A DNA stretch of 64,000 bases from UBA1672 sp965263215 (GTDB lineage Bacteria > Pseudomonadota > Alphaproteobacteria > Micavibrionales > Micavibrionaceae). Below, one piece after another: positions 7,858-17,303 of this stretch. Where the stretch lies: assembly GCA_965263215.1 (NCBI GenBank), contig OZ253663.1:2232001-2296000 (forward strand), in the 5' to 3' direction. The notes beneath the pieces were generated by a model. That model made no database searches. It was not told where the DNA came from and worked only from the letters and a program-made list of their open reading frames with translations. The stretch's first letter is position 1, and each line of letters starts with the position of its first letter. Position numbers and translations under genes: made by a program.

Positions 7858-8071
7858 TGTCAGCACCTCCGCGTTTTGCAGATTGCTGCGCTATCCAAGC
7901 TTCTATTTCGTCAGCGAGCCAGAATACTTTTTGTGGTGAAATTCTTACTCTTTTGGGGAACATCCCGTCAGCTTCTAAACGAAGTTGGTGGGAATTACTA
8001 TAATTTAGACCAAGTTCAACTAAATTATCTTGCGACAATAGAATCTTACTTATTTCAGCGTTGTCACTCAT
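7850..8071 (-). CDS. AlpA-family excisionase/regulator
   Basis: 73 residues with a MerR-like winged helix: LLSQDNLVELGL as the first helices, then MFPKRVRISPQKVFWLADEIEAWIAQQSAKRG. This is the AlpA/Rdf pattern in which W-x-x-x-E-I-x-x-W closes the domain. AlpA proteins activate integrase transcription or direct excision in P4-like islands. The ATG at 8071 has an AAGGAG six bases upstream; the longer frame starting at 8122 lacks one. Its 3' end overlaps the replication gene. Confidence 0.8.
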   Translation of the reverse strand: MSDNAEISKILLSQDNLVELGLNYSNSHQLRLEADGMFPKRVRISPQKVFWLADEIEAWIAQQSAKRGGADNA

Positions 8072-8136
8072 CGTTTTCTCCTTATTTAAGTGAATAGAAA
8101 ACGACGATATAAAGTGGAGCATTAGGTGTCACTTAA

Positions 8137-8159
8137 GGTAAAAATAATAGAATTTTACC
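8137..8159 (-). promoter_or_regulatory. GGTAAAA/TTTTACC dyad in the alpA-rep promoter region
   Basis: A perfect 7-bp inverted repeat with a 9-bp spacer, about 65 bp upstream of the alpA start and next to a TGGAGCATTA element (8115-8124) also seen near both the left island end and the integrase start. It is a plausible operator for autoregulation; there is no direct evidence. Confidence 0.35.
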
Positions 8160-8174
8160 GTACCTAAAAAATTA

Positions 8175-8825
8175 CTAATTTGATGTTTTTAACATCTCTT
8201 TTTTTAAGTTATAGAATTTAGAAACCGCTTTTTCGACCTCTCTTAAGCTTGGTGTGCTGTTTTCATTTCCTGGGTTGGTCTTACCCATATTTTGTTTGCC
8301 CTTCATTTTTTCTGCTACATGTTTTGCAATAAGCCTAATTGACCAATCCTTTTTATCTGGATCGTATAGGCACTTTTGAATTTCCAAATGAATATTTTCC
8401 CAATCCCACTTTGGCATCCTTCCCTCATGCTTAGGAATTTCTAAAAAATTCTCTTCTTCATGTATTTCACATTTTAACCAACCATGATTTTTATCATGAT
8501 CAAAAATTAAGTACGAGCCTGGGATATAAATATCTTCTATTTCAACATCGACAGAAAGACGCTTTGAATCCGTTTCCATATGTTCGTAATATCGAACTTC
8601 AAAATCCGTACCATTTTTAATCATGTGAAGCATCTTATCTTTGACATCACGAGCAAGCTTAAACAAATTCGAGTCTTTGTTTATACGATACGGATCATTG
8701 TCCGCAACATAACCGGGAACTCTGTTTTCAATTACCAAGCAGCCAATGGCGTCAAAATGCCACGACTCCCTATATTCCTTGCGGCCTATCTGATCAAATA
8801 TTTCTGCTAACGTGTAAATTTTCAT
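8175..8825 (-). CDS. Hypothetical protein coupled to the integrase
   Basis: 216 residues, soluble. The first 150 form a beta-rich region (WHFDAIGCLVIENRVPGY, IYIPGSYLIFDHDKNHGWLKCEI). The last 60 look like a helical DNA-binding or bundling tail (WSIRLIAKHVAEKMKG, SLREVEKAVSKFYNLKKEM). Similar proteins sit next to integrases on alphaproteobacterial islands, but I cannot name a function. Its start overlaps the integrase 3' end by 32 bp, so it is translated from the same message. Confidence 0.6.
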   Translation of the reverse strand: MKIYTLAEIFDQIGRKEYRESWHFDAIGCLVIENRVPGYVADNDPYRINKDSNLFKLARDVKDKMLHMIKNGTDFEVRYYEHMETDSKRLSVDVEIEDIYIPGSYLIFDHDKNHGWLKCEIHEEENFLEIPKHEGRMPKWDWENIHLEIQKCLYDPDKKDWSIRLIAKHVAEKMKGKQNMGKTNPGNENSTPSLREVEKAVSKFYNLKKEMLKTSN

Positions 8826-9960
8826 TATTTAATTTTTCCATTACATACGTAGCCCATTTATTCAGAGCATCGCGTTTTTCTCGATCATAACCATATTGAT
8901 TATATACTGCCACTACCCCTGAAATTGTTCCAGAAACATGATTAAGAATTTTTTCAATGACATGCGGCGGCACATCTAAACTCGCCATTCCTGACACTGC
9001 TGTGCGCCTTAAATCATGTATACGCCAACCATTTACACCTGTTGCTGCATCAATGCGCTGTTTAATTTTACTATGCCCTGATACTGGCGTATTACCTGTC
9101 GTTGTAAACACAAAATCAGAGTGAAGAAATCGTGGAACAGATTGTAGGATTTTTATGGCCTCATCTGATAAAGGCACCATGTGTGCTTTACCATTCTTTG
9201 CACGCTCTTTGGGAATTGTCCAAACCTTGTTTTTAAAATCCAATTCGTCCCATCGCATACCAGAAACTTCACCGCGTCTTTGTGCAGTAAGAATAAGGAT
9301 CAAAAACAACGAACCAAATGGGTAAGATAAGTTTTGACATTCTGACCATACTTTAAAAAGTTCATCACCCGTTAAAACACGATCTCGTGGATTTTCTTTT
9401 GCTGGTTTTTTAACGCCATGACATGGACTGAATTCAAGGTAATCACGCTCAACACACCAATTCATAAATTTACTAAGTGCTGAGTGAACTCTATTGGCCT
9501 GTGTTGGAGTACCATCTGCCACCAACATATCAAGATGCGCTATTAAATCACGGCGTTTAATGTCAGTGAGTTTTACATTTCCGTACCTGACAATAAACTT
9601 CTTCATACGAGAATTTGAAATTCGCCAATCTTTATTCCTTATTTTAGCGTATAGCTCAAGGAACAAATCATAAGCTTCTTCAACAGTTAAGTCCCTTTCA
9701 GGTTCAAGTGCCCCATCTGCAGCCATACGCATTTTCTCTTGTGCCAAGTTACGAGCATCAGCCAAAGATAATGTAGGGTATTTTCCAAGTGTAATGCGCT
9801 GCGTTTTATTGTGCATACGAAAACGCACAAAAAATGACTTTATACCGTTTGTTGTTACACGTAGTCCAAAGCCTGATAGCACGGTATCACAATATTCCAT
9901 GCGTCGTGTTTCTGATTTTACAGTTTCAACAAATTTACTGGTGAGCTTCTTCTGTGCCAT
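8794..9960 (-). CDS. int: P4-type tyrosine integrase
   Basis: 388 residues, normal length. Residues 1-90 are the DUF4102 arm-binding domain (LSGFGLRVT, ITLGKYPTLSLADAR), 100-190 the core-binding domain, and the rest the catalytic domain with Arg in LTAQRRGEVSGMRW, His-x-x-Arg in WRIHDLRRT, His in ILNHVSG and the nucleophile Tyr in AVYNQYGY. All catalytic residues are present, so it should be active. It is the natural candidate for integration at tRNA-Met. It lies about 7 kb from attL, with replication and defence-like genes in between, which is atypical. A TGGAGCACTT element lies just upstream (10006-10015). Confidence 0.93.
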   Translation of the reverse strand: MAQKKLTSKFVETVKSETRRMEYCDTVLSGFGLRVTTNGIKSFFVRFRMHNKTQRITLGKYPTLSLADARNLAQEKMRMAADGALEPERDLTVEEAYDLFLELYAKIRNKDWRISNSRMKKFIVRYGNVKLTDIKRRDLIAHLDMLVADGTPTQANRVHSALSKFMNWCVERDYLEFSPCHGVKKPAKENPRDRVLTGDELFKVWSECQNLSYPFGSLFLILILTAQRRGEVSGMRWDELDFKNKVWTIPKERAKNGKAHMVPLSDEAIKILQSVPRFLHSDFVFTTTGNTPVSGHSKIKQRIDAATGVNGWRIHDLRRTAVSGMASLDVPPHVIEKILNHVSGTISGVVAVYNQYGYDREKRDALNKWATYVMEKLNNENLHVSRNI

Positions 9961-10144
9961 GCAAGAAAATTAAGACAAACAAGACATCTATCTCAACCCT
10001 ATTTATGGAGCACTTTCTAACGCTATGCTGCACGTTGCGATAAGATGCTATCGGAATTAACGCAAAAAACTCTTGTTATACGATAATTTTTCTTACGGAA
10101 AATAATGGTTGTTGCATTACATAAAGCGCGAACAATTTTTTGAT

Positions 10145-11842
10145 TTAAAAAGGAGTAAGGTTATTTAGTATACCGCCTTGCAAGCATCTAAACGGGGTGT
10201 AATGAGATTTGTATGTTTTAGGATGGCTATACACACAAAGTTCATCATTTAGTATTTCCCTTTCTAATTTATACCATTCTGGGAGGCCAAGCTTATGATT
10301 GGCTAAGGATATGTACATATGAATTCTGCCCTGAGGGCTTTGAACTTTTTCTATCAATGACTCTGCTAAAGTATAATTACCAAGATCCATTAAAAAATGG
10401 ATCGCATAAGTAATAACAATGTCTTTATCATATTGATCCAAGAGTAAATCTTTTAGCTTATCTTCGAGTTCGCCATTACCTGTCAATTTGGAATAGCCGA
10501 CAAGCGCACCCCATGCATACCAAAAATCATATGCTCTGTTATATGCTTCATTGGACCTAGTATAAAAATTATCTCTCTGAGTTTCTATCGTTTTCAGAAC
10601 TTCTAAAACGGTTTGCGTGTCTCCAGTTACTTTTAGGTAGGCTGGAAGAGCTGCATTTAAATAGTTTACGGACCATCGATTGGGGGCGTTTTGCAGTTTG
10701 TTTTTAAGAAAATACATATCGTATGCATGTATCCCTAGGAACTTTGTTATCAAGCCTTTTAGGAGCAATGTTGCTTGCTGTGTTTCTCCGTATTTGTGAT
10801 ATGCGAGGCCAATAAGGATAAGACCATAATTTACATTATGATTTTGTAGTGTTTCTCTTAAATCCCTTAACTTCTCTAGTCTTTTATCAGGAGCTAATTC
10901 ATCAATTTTTTGTAATTTTATTTTTATAAATTGAACATCATCCATAAAACCATAAACTGACTGCTGTTCTAAAGCACTCATATCTTGATTTTTTGGGGAG
11001 GCTATCATGGTGTTATAATTCCCTGTTTTAGGATTTCTCTCCGCGTATTTTACTGCTAGCCTTCTAAGGAGTACGTCTCTGGCTCTTGGTGGTGTGATTT
11101 TGTTTATTGTCTTATTGGATTTTTCGAGTAAACCAGCATCTATTTCATTTTTTGCAATAAGCGTTAATGGGCAAACTTTATTATCCTCTCGTTTTATAAA
11201 GTGGGCAATGGTTTGAGCCTTGAAGAAATAACTTTGTGCTAGCTCATGCTTTCCAGATTTATATAAAGTGGACGCTATTATGCTTTTTATCGCAGCATCG
11301 TAGCATCTATCTCTGTCAGTCATACTATATGAAGGGTAGTATAGTTTTAGAACATTTTCGGCATCTTCAACTTGGTCACATAACGTGTACGCCTGTATTA
11401 TTTTTTTGCTGGCTACACTGGTATATAAATTGCGTTCTAGAGTTTTCGTCGTTTCTAGGAATTCCTTATTTTTAGCTTGCTCGATGTGCGCGAGGGCTTG
11501 CTCGCATTGATTAGTTTCCGCAAAGTGTTTTGCTAAAATAGCATGAATTTTTGAACTCCATATAGGATCATTCACTTTCTCTACAATTGACAACGCTAAG
11601 CTGGGATCTTTTGATGCATATAAGGTGATAGAGGCAAGATGTGAACCGGAAAAATCTCTATTTTCTTCAAATTTAAAATTATTATCCTGTAGCTTATCAG
11701 TCTCACTGAGAGCTTTCATGTACAAATATTTTACATCTTCAAATGTATATGCAGCACCTTTGTCGGCGAATGCATGATTGAATATAGGTGCTAAAAATGA
11801 CATCAAAAATAATGTGAATGAGAAGAGATGTGTTTTTGTCAC
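10145..11842 (-). CDS. Exported TPR-like helical repeat protein
   Basis: 565 residues. The start is GTG 11842, seven bases after a perfect AGGAG. This start gives a good signal peptide (KTHLFSFTLFLMSFLAP... cleaved after FNHAFA), whereas the longer frame from 11881 does not. The mature part is a chain of helix pairs typical of TPR proteins (LASITLYASKDPSLALSIV, HAILAKHFAETNQCEQAL, LYKSGKHELAQSYFFKA, LAYHKYGETQQATLLL). It is probably periplasmic and protein-binding. It is the last gene of the minus-strand cargo array and is preceded by repeat copy A. Specific function unknown. Confidence 0.65.
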   Translation of the reverse strand: MTKTHLFSFTLFLMSFLAPIFNHAFADKGAAYTFEDVKYLYMKALSETDKLQDNNFKFEENRDFSGSHLASITLYASKDPSLALSIVEKVNDPIWSSKIHAILAKHFAETNQCEQALAHIEQAKNKEFLETTKTLERNLYTSVASKKIIQAYTLCDQVEDAENVLKLYYPSYSMTDRDRCYDAAIKSIIASTLYKSGKHELAQSYFFKAQTIAHFIKREDNKVCPLTLIAKNEIDAGLLEKSNKTINKITPPRARDVLLRRLAVKYAERNPKTGNYNTMIASPKNQDMSALEQQSVYGFMDDVQFIKIKLQKIDELAPDKRLEKLRDLRETLQNHNVNYGLILIGLAYHKYGETQQATLLLKGLITKFLGIHAYDMYFLKNKLQNAPNRWSVNYLNAALPAYLKVTGDTQTVLEVLKTIETQRDNFYTRSNEAYNRAYDFWYAWGALVGYSKLTGNGELEDKLKDLLLDQYDKDIVITYAIHFLMDLGNYTLAESLIEKVQSPQGRIHMYISLANHKLGLPEWYKLEREILNDELCVYSHPKTYKSHYTPFRCLQGGILNNLTPF

Positions 11843-11884
11843 ATAAGAGCTCCTAAATTTCGTAATTTCACTATCAAACATGAT

Positions 11885-11908
11885 TTTTCATACTTTGCCT
11901 TATCACTT
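11885..11908 (-). repeat. Array boundary repeat, copy A
   Basis: On the minus strand AAGTGATAAGGCAAAGTATG then AAAA. It shares 18 exact bases with copy B at 21329-21351. It sits between the 716-aa and the 565-aa genes. Confidence 0.6.
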
Positions 11909-14057
11909 ATTCACCACTATCGTATAGCCAATTACGAAGGGGTACACACCTTAGTGCCGCTATTTCAGATTTACGTTTCTCTTTGATACCATAGATAAAT
12001 ATTCTTCCTCTGAATTCATACAATAAATAATTATCTTCAAGCCAATCTATAATAGAGATTGTGTTCACATTGCCATCTAACTCACCTACTTCAAGTAGTG
12101 TGCTTTCGTTGTTTTTTTTGATATACAGCTCTCGTTTTTTTACTTCCGCGACGTATGATCCTGAACTAGATTCTAGCCTCTCTTGCTTTCTAGTCGGATT
12201 GTCCCAAGGCCATATACCTTTATACAGTTTAGCTTCAGTTCCGTTTTCAATAAATGATTTGGGAAATCCTGTCGCAGAGTTACTTTGTCCGCTTATTTTA
12301 GTAAAGCTTTTATCGTTAGTATTTAGTCTATAGTAAACTTCTTCTGTCTTAAATTTCTTACGATTATATTTGGAAACGTAACCGACATATATGCTTTTTC
12401 CATCTTCAGACCAAAAGAGCTTGGTCCGACCATCTAGCTGATCTACTAGGAGGTTTTGAGGACTAGGATATTCGAAAACATTTTGTTTATAGGTGGCTAA
12501 ATCGATAATAGTAACACTACCTTTATTATTATGAAAATCTACAAAGGCTAACTTCCGACTATCAGGAGAGAATTTAAACTTCTCATAGAGGTTGTCACCG
12601 GAAACTCCTTCGAAAACTAAAATTTGTTGTTTCTTTTTTGTGTCGTAAATATATTTGAGATCCTTGTTTCCTTCCTTACCTAAAGTCCAGAATAAGAGAT
12701 ATCTTCTGTCAGGAGAGACTTCTGATATAAAACTGAAATCTTGTAAAATTTCTATTTCAGGGGCGGAAAATGATGTCCTATGAATTACCCTATCAACTTC
12801 AAAGTAGAAGTGTTTGTTACTATTAACCCAGTTCAGATCTTTTGAAAATTCCCTATGCCGGGTATCCGGATATGGTGTCTTACGTTGCCTACATTCGGTG
12901 AGATCATAACGATTATATGGACCTAATATCTCCTTAACCCTTCTTACTTTGTATGAATTACTCTTATCGTAAAATTTGACGATATGGCCATAAAGGATCT
13001 CTTCTAATTCAGGCTGAATTTTTTCTAAGCCTCTCCTGTGCTTAACATGAACATCCATACCCAAAATCCTATTGATATACATGTCCAAATAAAGCCTTAT
13101 AGCCCCTTCCTTTTGAAGGTGGGTAAGTTGACGATCTTTTAGTGCGGCAAAAATTTCTTCAGGTTCGAAATCCAATAACAAACCATATGCTAAAGTTTGA
13201 TATTCCGGCGTTTTTGATATATCCCAATAGTCTCCAAAAGCATGCCATTCCAACAGAGCTAAAATACGATCACTTTTGTTAGATAACTTTTTTTCAAGCG
13301 CTTCATGAAAAGGCGCCTTAATTATTTCATCGTGATTTTTTGCAAAGAACTTGTATTCTTCAAATTCTAAAACCTCTTTTATATGTGGCTGAAAAATTTC
13401 AGGCATCGCGTCCACCCAAGGCTTCTTTTTATCTAGGACAGCCTGCCTTTTTTGCTCTTGGATTGCTAAAAACTCATCTGAGTATATATAAGGAAGCTTC
13501 ACCCCTGCTTCCTTCAGCATTTGATTTAAAATGCCTGGATTTCCTGCATTTACCCTTACCTTTAAAGAAGTCAAAAAGTGACCGTCTTTGTAAATTTTCA
13601 TTTCAATACATTGATAGCACAGCAAATAATCGTAAGTATGGTCTTGTGTAACAACACGAATAGCATGGCGGGGCTCCCAACATGCACACATAACAATAGC
13701 ATTCCCCCCTAAAACACTCCTAAATTCTGCAGCAGCTAGCCGAGCTTCTTTACCACTAACCTGTGTTTGACCAAGCAAATTAGTCCCATAATGTTTTGGT
13801 AATGAAATCGGTAAATTTTTCTTCTTTTTTTCATTTAGGATCGGATTATTTATTTCCGGATTGTCTGTTTTTGGCTCTAGGGAATACAAGGTTAAAGTCT
13901 TGGCATTAGACAAAACAGACAATGCTATATCTACTTCACTTTGATGGGATACCGACTTATTTGAACTTTGAAAATATGAAACAACAAAAATAATGGCGAT
14001 GGTTATTGTAAACGCAAAGAAAATCCTTCTTTCTTTTGTATTTTTGATATTGGCCAT
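11907..14057 (-). CDS. Membrane-anchored protein with beta-propeller-like C-terminal half
   Basis: 716 residues. One N-terminal membrane anchor (IFFAFTITIAIIFVVSYF) points the protein to the periplasm. Residues 90-210 form a domain with CACWEPRHAIRVV and LLCYQCIEM, Cys pairs I recognise from a widespread uncharacterised family. The last 300 residues carry TolB/PD40-style propeller blades (VSPDRRYLLFWTL, FSPDSRKLAFVDF, WSEDGKSIYVGYV). The start ATGGCC at 14057 lies inside repeat copy E with GGGGAG upstream; GTG 14063 is an alternative. No enzymatic motif was seen; a role in protein or metal binding is a guess. Confidence 0.6.
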   Translation of the reverse strand: MANIKNTKERRIFFAFTITIAIIFVVSYFQSSNKSVSHQSEVDIALSVLSNAKTLTLYSLEPKTDNPEINNPILNEKKKKNLPISLPKHYGTNLLGQTQVSGKEARLAAAEFRSVLGGNAIVMCACWEPRHAIRVVTQDHTYDYLLCYQCIEMKIYKDGHFLTSLKVRVNAGNPGILNQMLKEAGVKLPYIYSDEFLAIQEQKRQAVLDKKKPWVDAMPEIFQPHIKEVLEFEEYKFFAKNHDEIIKAPFHEALEKKLSNKSDRILALLEWHAFGDYWDISKTPEYQTLAYGLLLDFEPEEIFAALKDRQLTHLQKEGAIRLYLDMYINRILGMDVHVKHRRGLEKIQPELEEILYGHIVKFYDKSNSYKVRRVKEILGPYNRYDLTECRQRKTPYPDTRHREFSKDLNWVNSNKHFYFEVDRVIHRTSFSAPEIEILQDFSFISEVSPDRRYLLFWTLGKEGNKDLKYIYDTKKKQQILVFEGVSGDNLYEKFKFSPDSRKLAFVDFHNNKGSVTIIDLATYKQNVFEYPSPQNLLVDQLDGRTKLFWSEDGKSIYVGYVSKYNRKKFKTEEVYYRLNTNDKSFTKISGQSNSATGFPKSFIENGTEAKLYKGIWPWDNPTRKQERLESSSGSYVAEVKKRELYIKKNNESTLLEVGELDGNVNTISIIDWLEDNYLLYEFRGRIFIYGIKEKRKSEIAALRCVPLRNWLYDSGE

Positions 14058-14065
14058 TATCACTT
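14042..14065 (-). repeat. Array boundary repeat, copy E (contains a start codon)
   Basis: Reads AAGTGATAATGGCCAATATC on the minus strand, including the likely ATG of the 716-aa gene. It shares 18 exact bases with copy F at 22384-22406. Confidence 0.6.
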
Positions 14066-14072
14066 AACTCCC

Positions 14073-14594
14073 CTACTTTTCTAGTAGTCTACGAATGACG
14101 GATTTGTTTTTTTTATACTCTAGAGCCTCTTGTGTCTCTGCTAGTAACTTTTCCAAGTTTTTAATAGTAATTTTTTTAGAGCATTCTCCAACTTTTTCTC
14201 CAACTTTATATTGCCAATACTTAATAAGAATGGTGCTTTTGTTTAAAGCATTCTCGGACAGACAAAAGTATGATGAAGCTTGATCTGGGTTTGGGCCACC
14301 GAATGATTTTATAATTTCTAAATCAGTTGCAAATCCATTACCATCACTAAAGTTACCCGTTAGCGTTATCGTTGTTGAGTTAGTTGGGCCAATATTCCGA
14401 TGGTAAGTAATAAACATGTCTATACAATGATCATGTTTATTATCAACTAACTTACCTACTTGCACTCCTGGATGCGGTACCTCTTCACAAGCGTGTGAAG
14501 GCTTAAGTGCTAAGATTACTGCCAAGAAGGAAGTACAAATCACAAAAATAGTCAGGTGCCTAACAATAGCTAATTTTTTAACCTCATTTTCCAT
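14073..14594 (-). CDS. Small exported protein of unknown function
   Basis: 173 residues. After a short basic segment there is a hydrophobic stretch (LTIFVICTSFLAVILAL) ending near PSHACEE, which fits a signal peptide or anchor. The mature part is a beta-rich 90-residue region with four cysteines and a final Lys-rich helix (NLEKLLAETQEALEYKKNKSVIRRLLEK). The start codon lies within repeat copy C. I do not recognise the family. It is probably cotranscribed with the 716-aa gene, which begins 10-16 bp after its stop. Confidence 0.55.
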   Translation of the reverse strand: MENEVKKLAIVRHLTIFVICTSFLAVILALKPSHACEEVPHPGVQVGKLVDNKHDHCIDMFITYHRNIGPTNSTTITLTGNFSDGNGFATDLEIIKSFGGPNPDQASSYFCLSENALNKSTILIKYWQYKVGEKVGECSKKITIKNLEKLLAETQEALEYKKNKSVIRRLLEK

Positions 14595-14611
14595 ACTTCG
14601 TAATTATCACT
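14587..14611 (-). repeat. Array boundary repeat, copy C (contains a start codon)
   Basis: Reads AGTGATAATTACGAAGTATG then GAAAA on the minus strand; the ATG is the start of the 173-aa gene. It matches the shared pattern AGTGATAA-N(6-8)-TATG(G)AAAA. Confidence 0.55.
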
Positions 14612-14633
14612 ATATATCTTTTTCTTATAGACA

Positions 14634-15311
14634 TCATATAGCGTCCCTTATCTTCTTGTTATCTAGATACTCCAAAGCCTTACTTTGGGTCTCTTCTGCT
14701 ATGTCTTGTTTGTCCACTCCTCTTAGAATTTCAATCAAGCGACAAACTGAATTAGCATAGCTTTCTTCTGAGTATTCCTTATGTTCATCATTATTAAAAT
14801 TAGGATTAGTTCTCATCAATCTCATATTTGCTCTGTGCAAGTATTGAATTTCTGCCAATTTTTCATCAGGATCAGGAATATATTTATCACAAATTTCAAA
14901 TTCCTTCATTTCAACGAGCAGAGGTTCTGTAACGTGATAGGCCTGTGCAGCTTGTTCAGGATAGTTTTTATGTATCTTAATGAAAACTGAAGCAGTATCA
15001 TTGTCTTCTTCTAATACTTGGTTTATCGCGAAAAAGTCGTGAAAGATATCAAAGTGACCTTTCCCTGCTAGAAGTTTCTCCCGATTACTATCCCTGAGAT
15101 CAATTAGAGCCTCCAGAGCTAGAGGATATTGTTCTGCCAATTTTCTCCATAAACCTAATGCAAATGATAATCTAACGCCGCCCATTCCACTCATCTCTCT
15201 GGATGCCTCATGAAACCAAATATGCTTTTCAAGAGCTTCTTTGTATTTACCGGCTTTATACAAATCTGATAATTCACTAATTACATTTAAATTAGAGTTT
15301 TCTTTACTCAT
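14634..15311 (-). CDS. Cytosolic helical protein of a widespread uncharacterised family
   Basis: 225 residues, no signal peptide, all-helical. The pattern LYKAGKYKEALEKHIWFHEAS, followed by GVRLSFALGLWRKLAEQYPLALEAL and IFHDFFAINQVLEED, is one I know from standalone bacterial proteins of unknown role, sometimes near polymorphic toxins; that context is recalled, not shown here. It may be a TPR-like binding or immunity-type protein. The ATG at 15311 lies about 30 bp after repeat copy D. Confidence 0.6.
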   Translation of the reverse strand: MSKENSNLNVISELSDLYKAGKYKEALEKHIWFHEASREMSGMGGVRLSFALGLWRKLAEQYPLALEALIDLRDSNREKLLAGKGHFDIFHDFFAINQVLEEDNDTASVFIKIHKNYPEQAAQAYHVTEPLLVEMKEFEICDKYIPDPDEKLAEIQYLHRANMRLMRTNPNFNNDEHKEYSEESYANSVCRLIEILRGVDKQDIAEETQSKALEYLDNKKIRDAI

Positions 15312-15332
15312 ATCTATTACAAGTTTGCTTCA

Positions 15333-15356
15333 TTTTCATACTGTTCGTTATCACTT
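15333..15356 (-). repeat. Array boundary repeat, copy D
   Basis: Reads AAGTGATAACGAACAGTATG then AAAA on the minus strand. It lies between the ankyrin gene stop and the 225-aa gene. Confidence 0.5.
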
Positions 15357-15357
15357 C

Positions 15358-17196
15358 TTAAAAAATCCCTGCTTCACCTTTTTCAAAAGCATCTCTCCAA
15401 ATCTTAAAGCCTTTCAGCTCATCTTTAGAAGCATCTTCACGTCCTAGGTAACTATAATCATCCGAAAATCCTGTTGTTCTGCGAGGCACACAACCTATCC
15501 TAGTTGTCCAAGTGTTGTCTTTGACTGCCTGTTCTAATGCTTCAATACTCTCATACTCATTGCTAAAAGAGCAAGCTACAACGAACAGAAAATCATCAAC
15601 GGGGGACGTGATCTCATGATCAGCAATAAGAATAGTTTGTCCTTTGTAAACATCCACCCTATGGACTTTCAAAATTTTAATTAAGCTCCACTTGCCATTG
15701 CTTTCGCCCCCCAAAAGCATTCCTTCAGAATGTCTAAATTGTTTGTAGTCCTCTGGAAAAAACGCGGCTTCTTTTGTCATAGAAACATGCTCATGGCGCG
15801 TCCATGTAAAGGTTTTCAAACAAAGTTCGTAGTCATTAACACTATTAAACTGCTTCTGATCTGAATTGCATTCAATCACACCACCTTTGATACGAATTAC
15901 GGATTTACCATCGTAATACGCTTTGTGTTTTCTTATCCAACCAGGCATCTCACCTTTAGTATCAATTTTTTCAATTTCAAAGGTTTTGATGTTCAATCGA
16001 TAAACTGGTGTTGTCCCATACAGTCTCTCTCCTCGATAACCGAGATTACCTATAATATAGATAAACTCATCTACCAAAGTTGCTGAGTGAAAATCTGTAG
16101 GAGGAAAAACCTCTTTCGGATACATGTAAATGTCAAACTCACCATTACCACGATGATGGAAAACTTCATTATAAATACAAAAATCAGGATCGTAATAATC
16201 CTCATGCTCTCCGGCAATTTCTATATATTCCCCATTACCTAAATCAGTAATGGTTTGGCCATAGCGTTCATAACACCAAACAGGCGGATCATCGTGCCTA
16301 GTATCGTTAAATTGATCACGTGCCTTCCATGCTCCCGCACTAGTGCGCACCATTTCATACCAGAATTTTTTCTTACATAGTTCTGGGTTCGAAGTCCCAA
16401 ACACTCTATGTTTTTGTTCAAGATATTCTTGCTTTTCTATATTTATTTTCTCTTGTTTGTCTATCCCGAAAACTTCCAATTTAACAGGAGGATGCGGATT
16501 AATATCGCTAAGGTCGTCTCCGGCTTTTGCAAGCAACAAAGCTATGTCAGCTCTATATGTTTCTGCTATCGCTGTTTTTCTAGAGAACTGCCCTCTATCT
16601 TTTTTAAAAATATCAGCTCCTAAATCAATCAGAGCTTTAACACACTTTACAGCACCGTATTTCGATGCTTCCATTAAAGGTGTAGAACCAAACTCGTTAT
16701 ATTCTTCTATGTTGCAACCCAGTTCTACCAAACACTTCAGCATTTTATCGTCATCAGATCTAATAGCGTATTCAAGTACGAGCATACCGCACCGGCCTTT
16801 GTCATTTAGATCAGCTCCTGCATTCAATAAGAGCTTCAGTTTTTCTATATTTCCAGCTTGTATAGCAAGCAGAAACGGCGTGCGCTCCCAATGATCTAGT
16901 GCGGTTATATCAAATTTATCATCTAAGAGTTTTTCGACTTCTGCGATACTGCCATATGCGATTGCATGAAAAAGCTCTGTCCATTTCAAATGCTCATGGT
17001 CAGCTCCCAGTTCAATAAGAAGCTTTACAACATCAAACCGACCATTTCTGGAAGACACATTTAAAGGCGTTTCGTTGTATTTGGTTCTTTCGTTTGGATC
17101 AGCACCTGATTCAATATAGTTCCGAACTTCACTTAGGAGGTTATCTCCGTTTTCGTATATTAATTTTAATAAAGGAGTTTCATTTATATTGTTCAT
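15358..17196 (-). CDS. Ankyrin-repeat protein with kelch-like C-terminal domain
   Basis: 612 residues from ATG 17196. Residues 5-225 hold about six ankyrin repeats (ETPLNVSSRNGRFDVVKLLIELGAD, RTPFLLAIQAGNIEKLKLLLNAGAD and STPLMEASKYGAVKCVKALIDLGAD mark three). After a charged linker, residues 270-520 contain kelch- or propeller-like strands (HSATLVDEFIYIIGNLGY, KAYYDGKSVIRIKGGV). No signal peptide is present, so it acts in the cytoplasm unless secreted otherwise. Both halves are protein-interaction folds. Such fusions occur in large environmental genomes; a role in host or prey interaction is only a possibility. Confidence 0.75.
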   Translation of the reverse strand: MNNINETPLLKLIYENGDNLLSEVRNYIESGADPNERTKYNETPLNVSSRNGRFDVVKLLIELGADHEHLKWTELFHAIAYGSIAEVEKLLDDKFDITALDHWERTPFLLAIQAGNIEKLKLLLNAGADLNDKGRCGMLVLEYAIRSDDDKMLKCLVELGCNIEEYNEFGSTPLMEASKYGAVKCVKALIDLGADIFKKDRGQFSRKTAIAETYRADIALLLAKAGDDLSDINPHPPVKLEVFGIDKQEKINIEKQEYLEQKHRVFGTSNPELCKKKFWYEMVRTSAGAWKARDQFNDTRHDDPPVWCYERYGQTITDLGNGEYIEIAGEHEDYYDPDFCIYNEVFHHRGNGEFDIYMYPKEVFPPTDFHSATLVDEFIYIIGNLGYRGERLYGTTPVYRLNIKTFEIEKIDTKGEMPGWIRKHKAYYDGKSVIRIKGGVIECNSDQKQFNSVNDYELCLKTFTWTRHEHVSMTKEAAFFPEDYKQFRHSEGMLLGGESNGKWSLIKILKVHRVDVYKGQTILIADHEITSPVDDFLFVVACSFSNEYESIEALEQAVKDNTWTTRIGCVPRRTTGFSDDYSYLGREDASKDELKGFKIWRDAFEKGEAGIF

Positions 17197-17303
17197 GAAT
17201 AATGTGCGATATAAGCACAATAAAAAAGGGTTTATATAGTACTCAACCTATTCCACAATCACTAGGAAATCAATAACACAGCTTTATTCCTAAATATCAA
17301 CAA

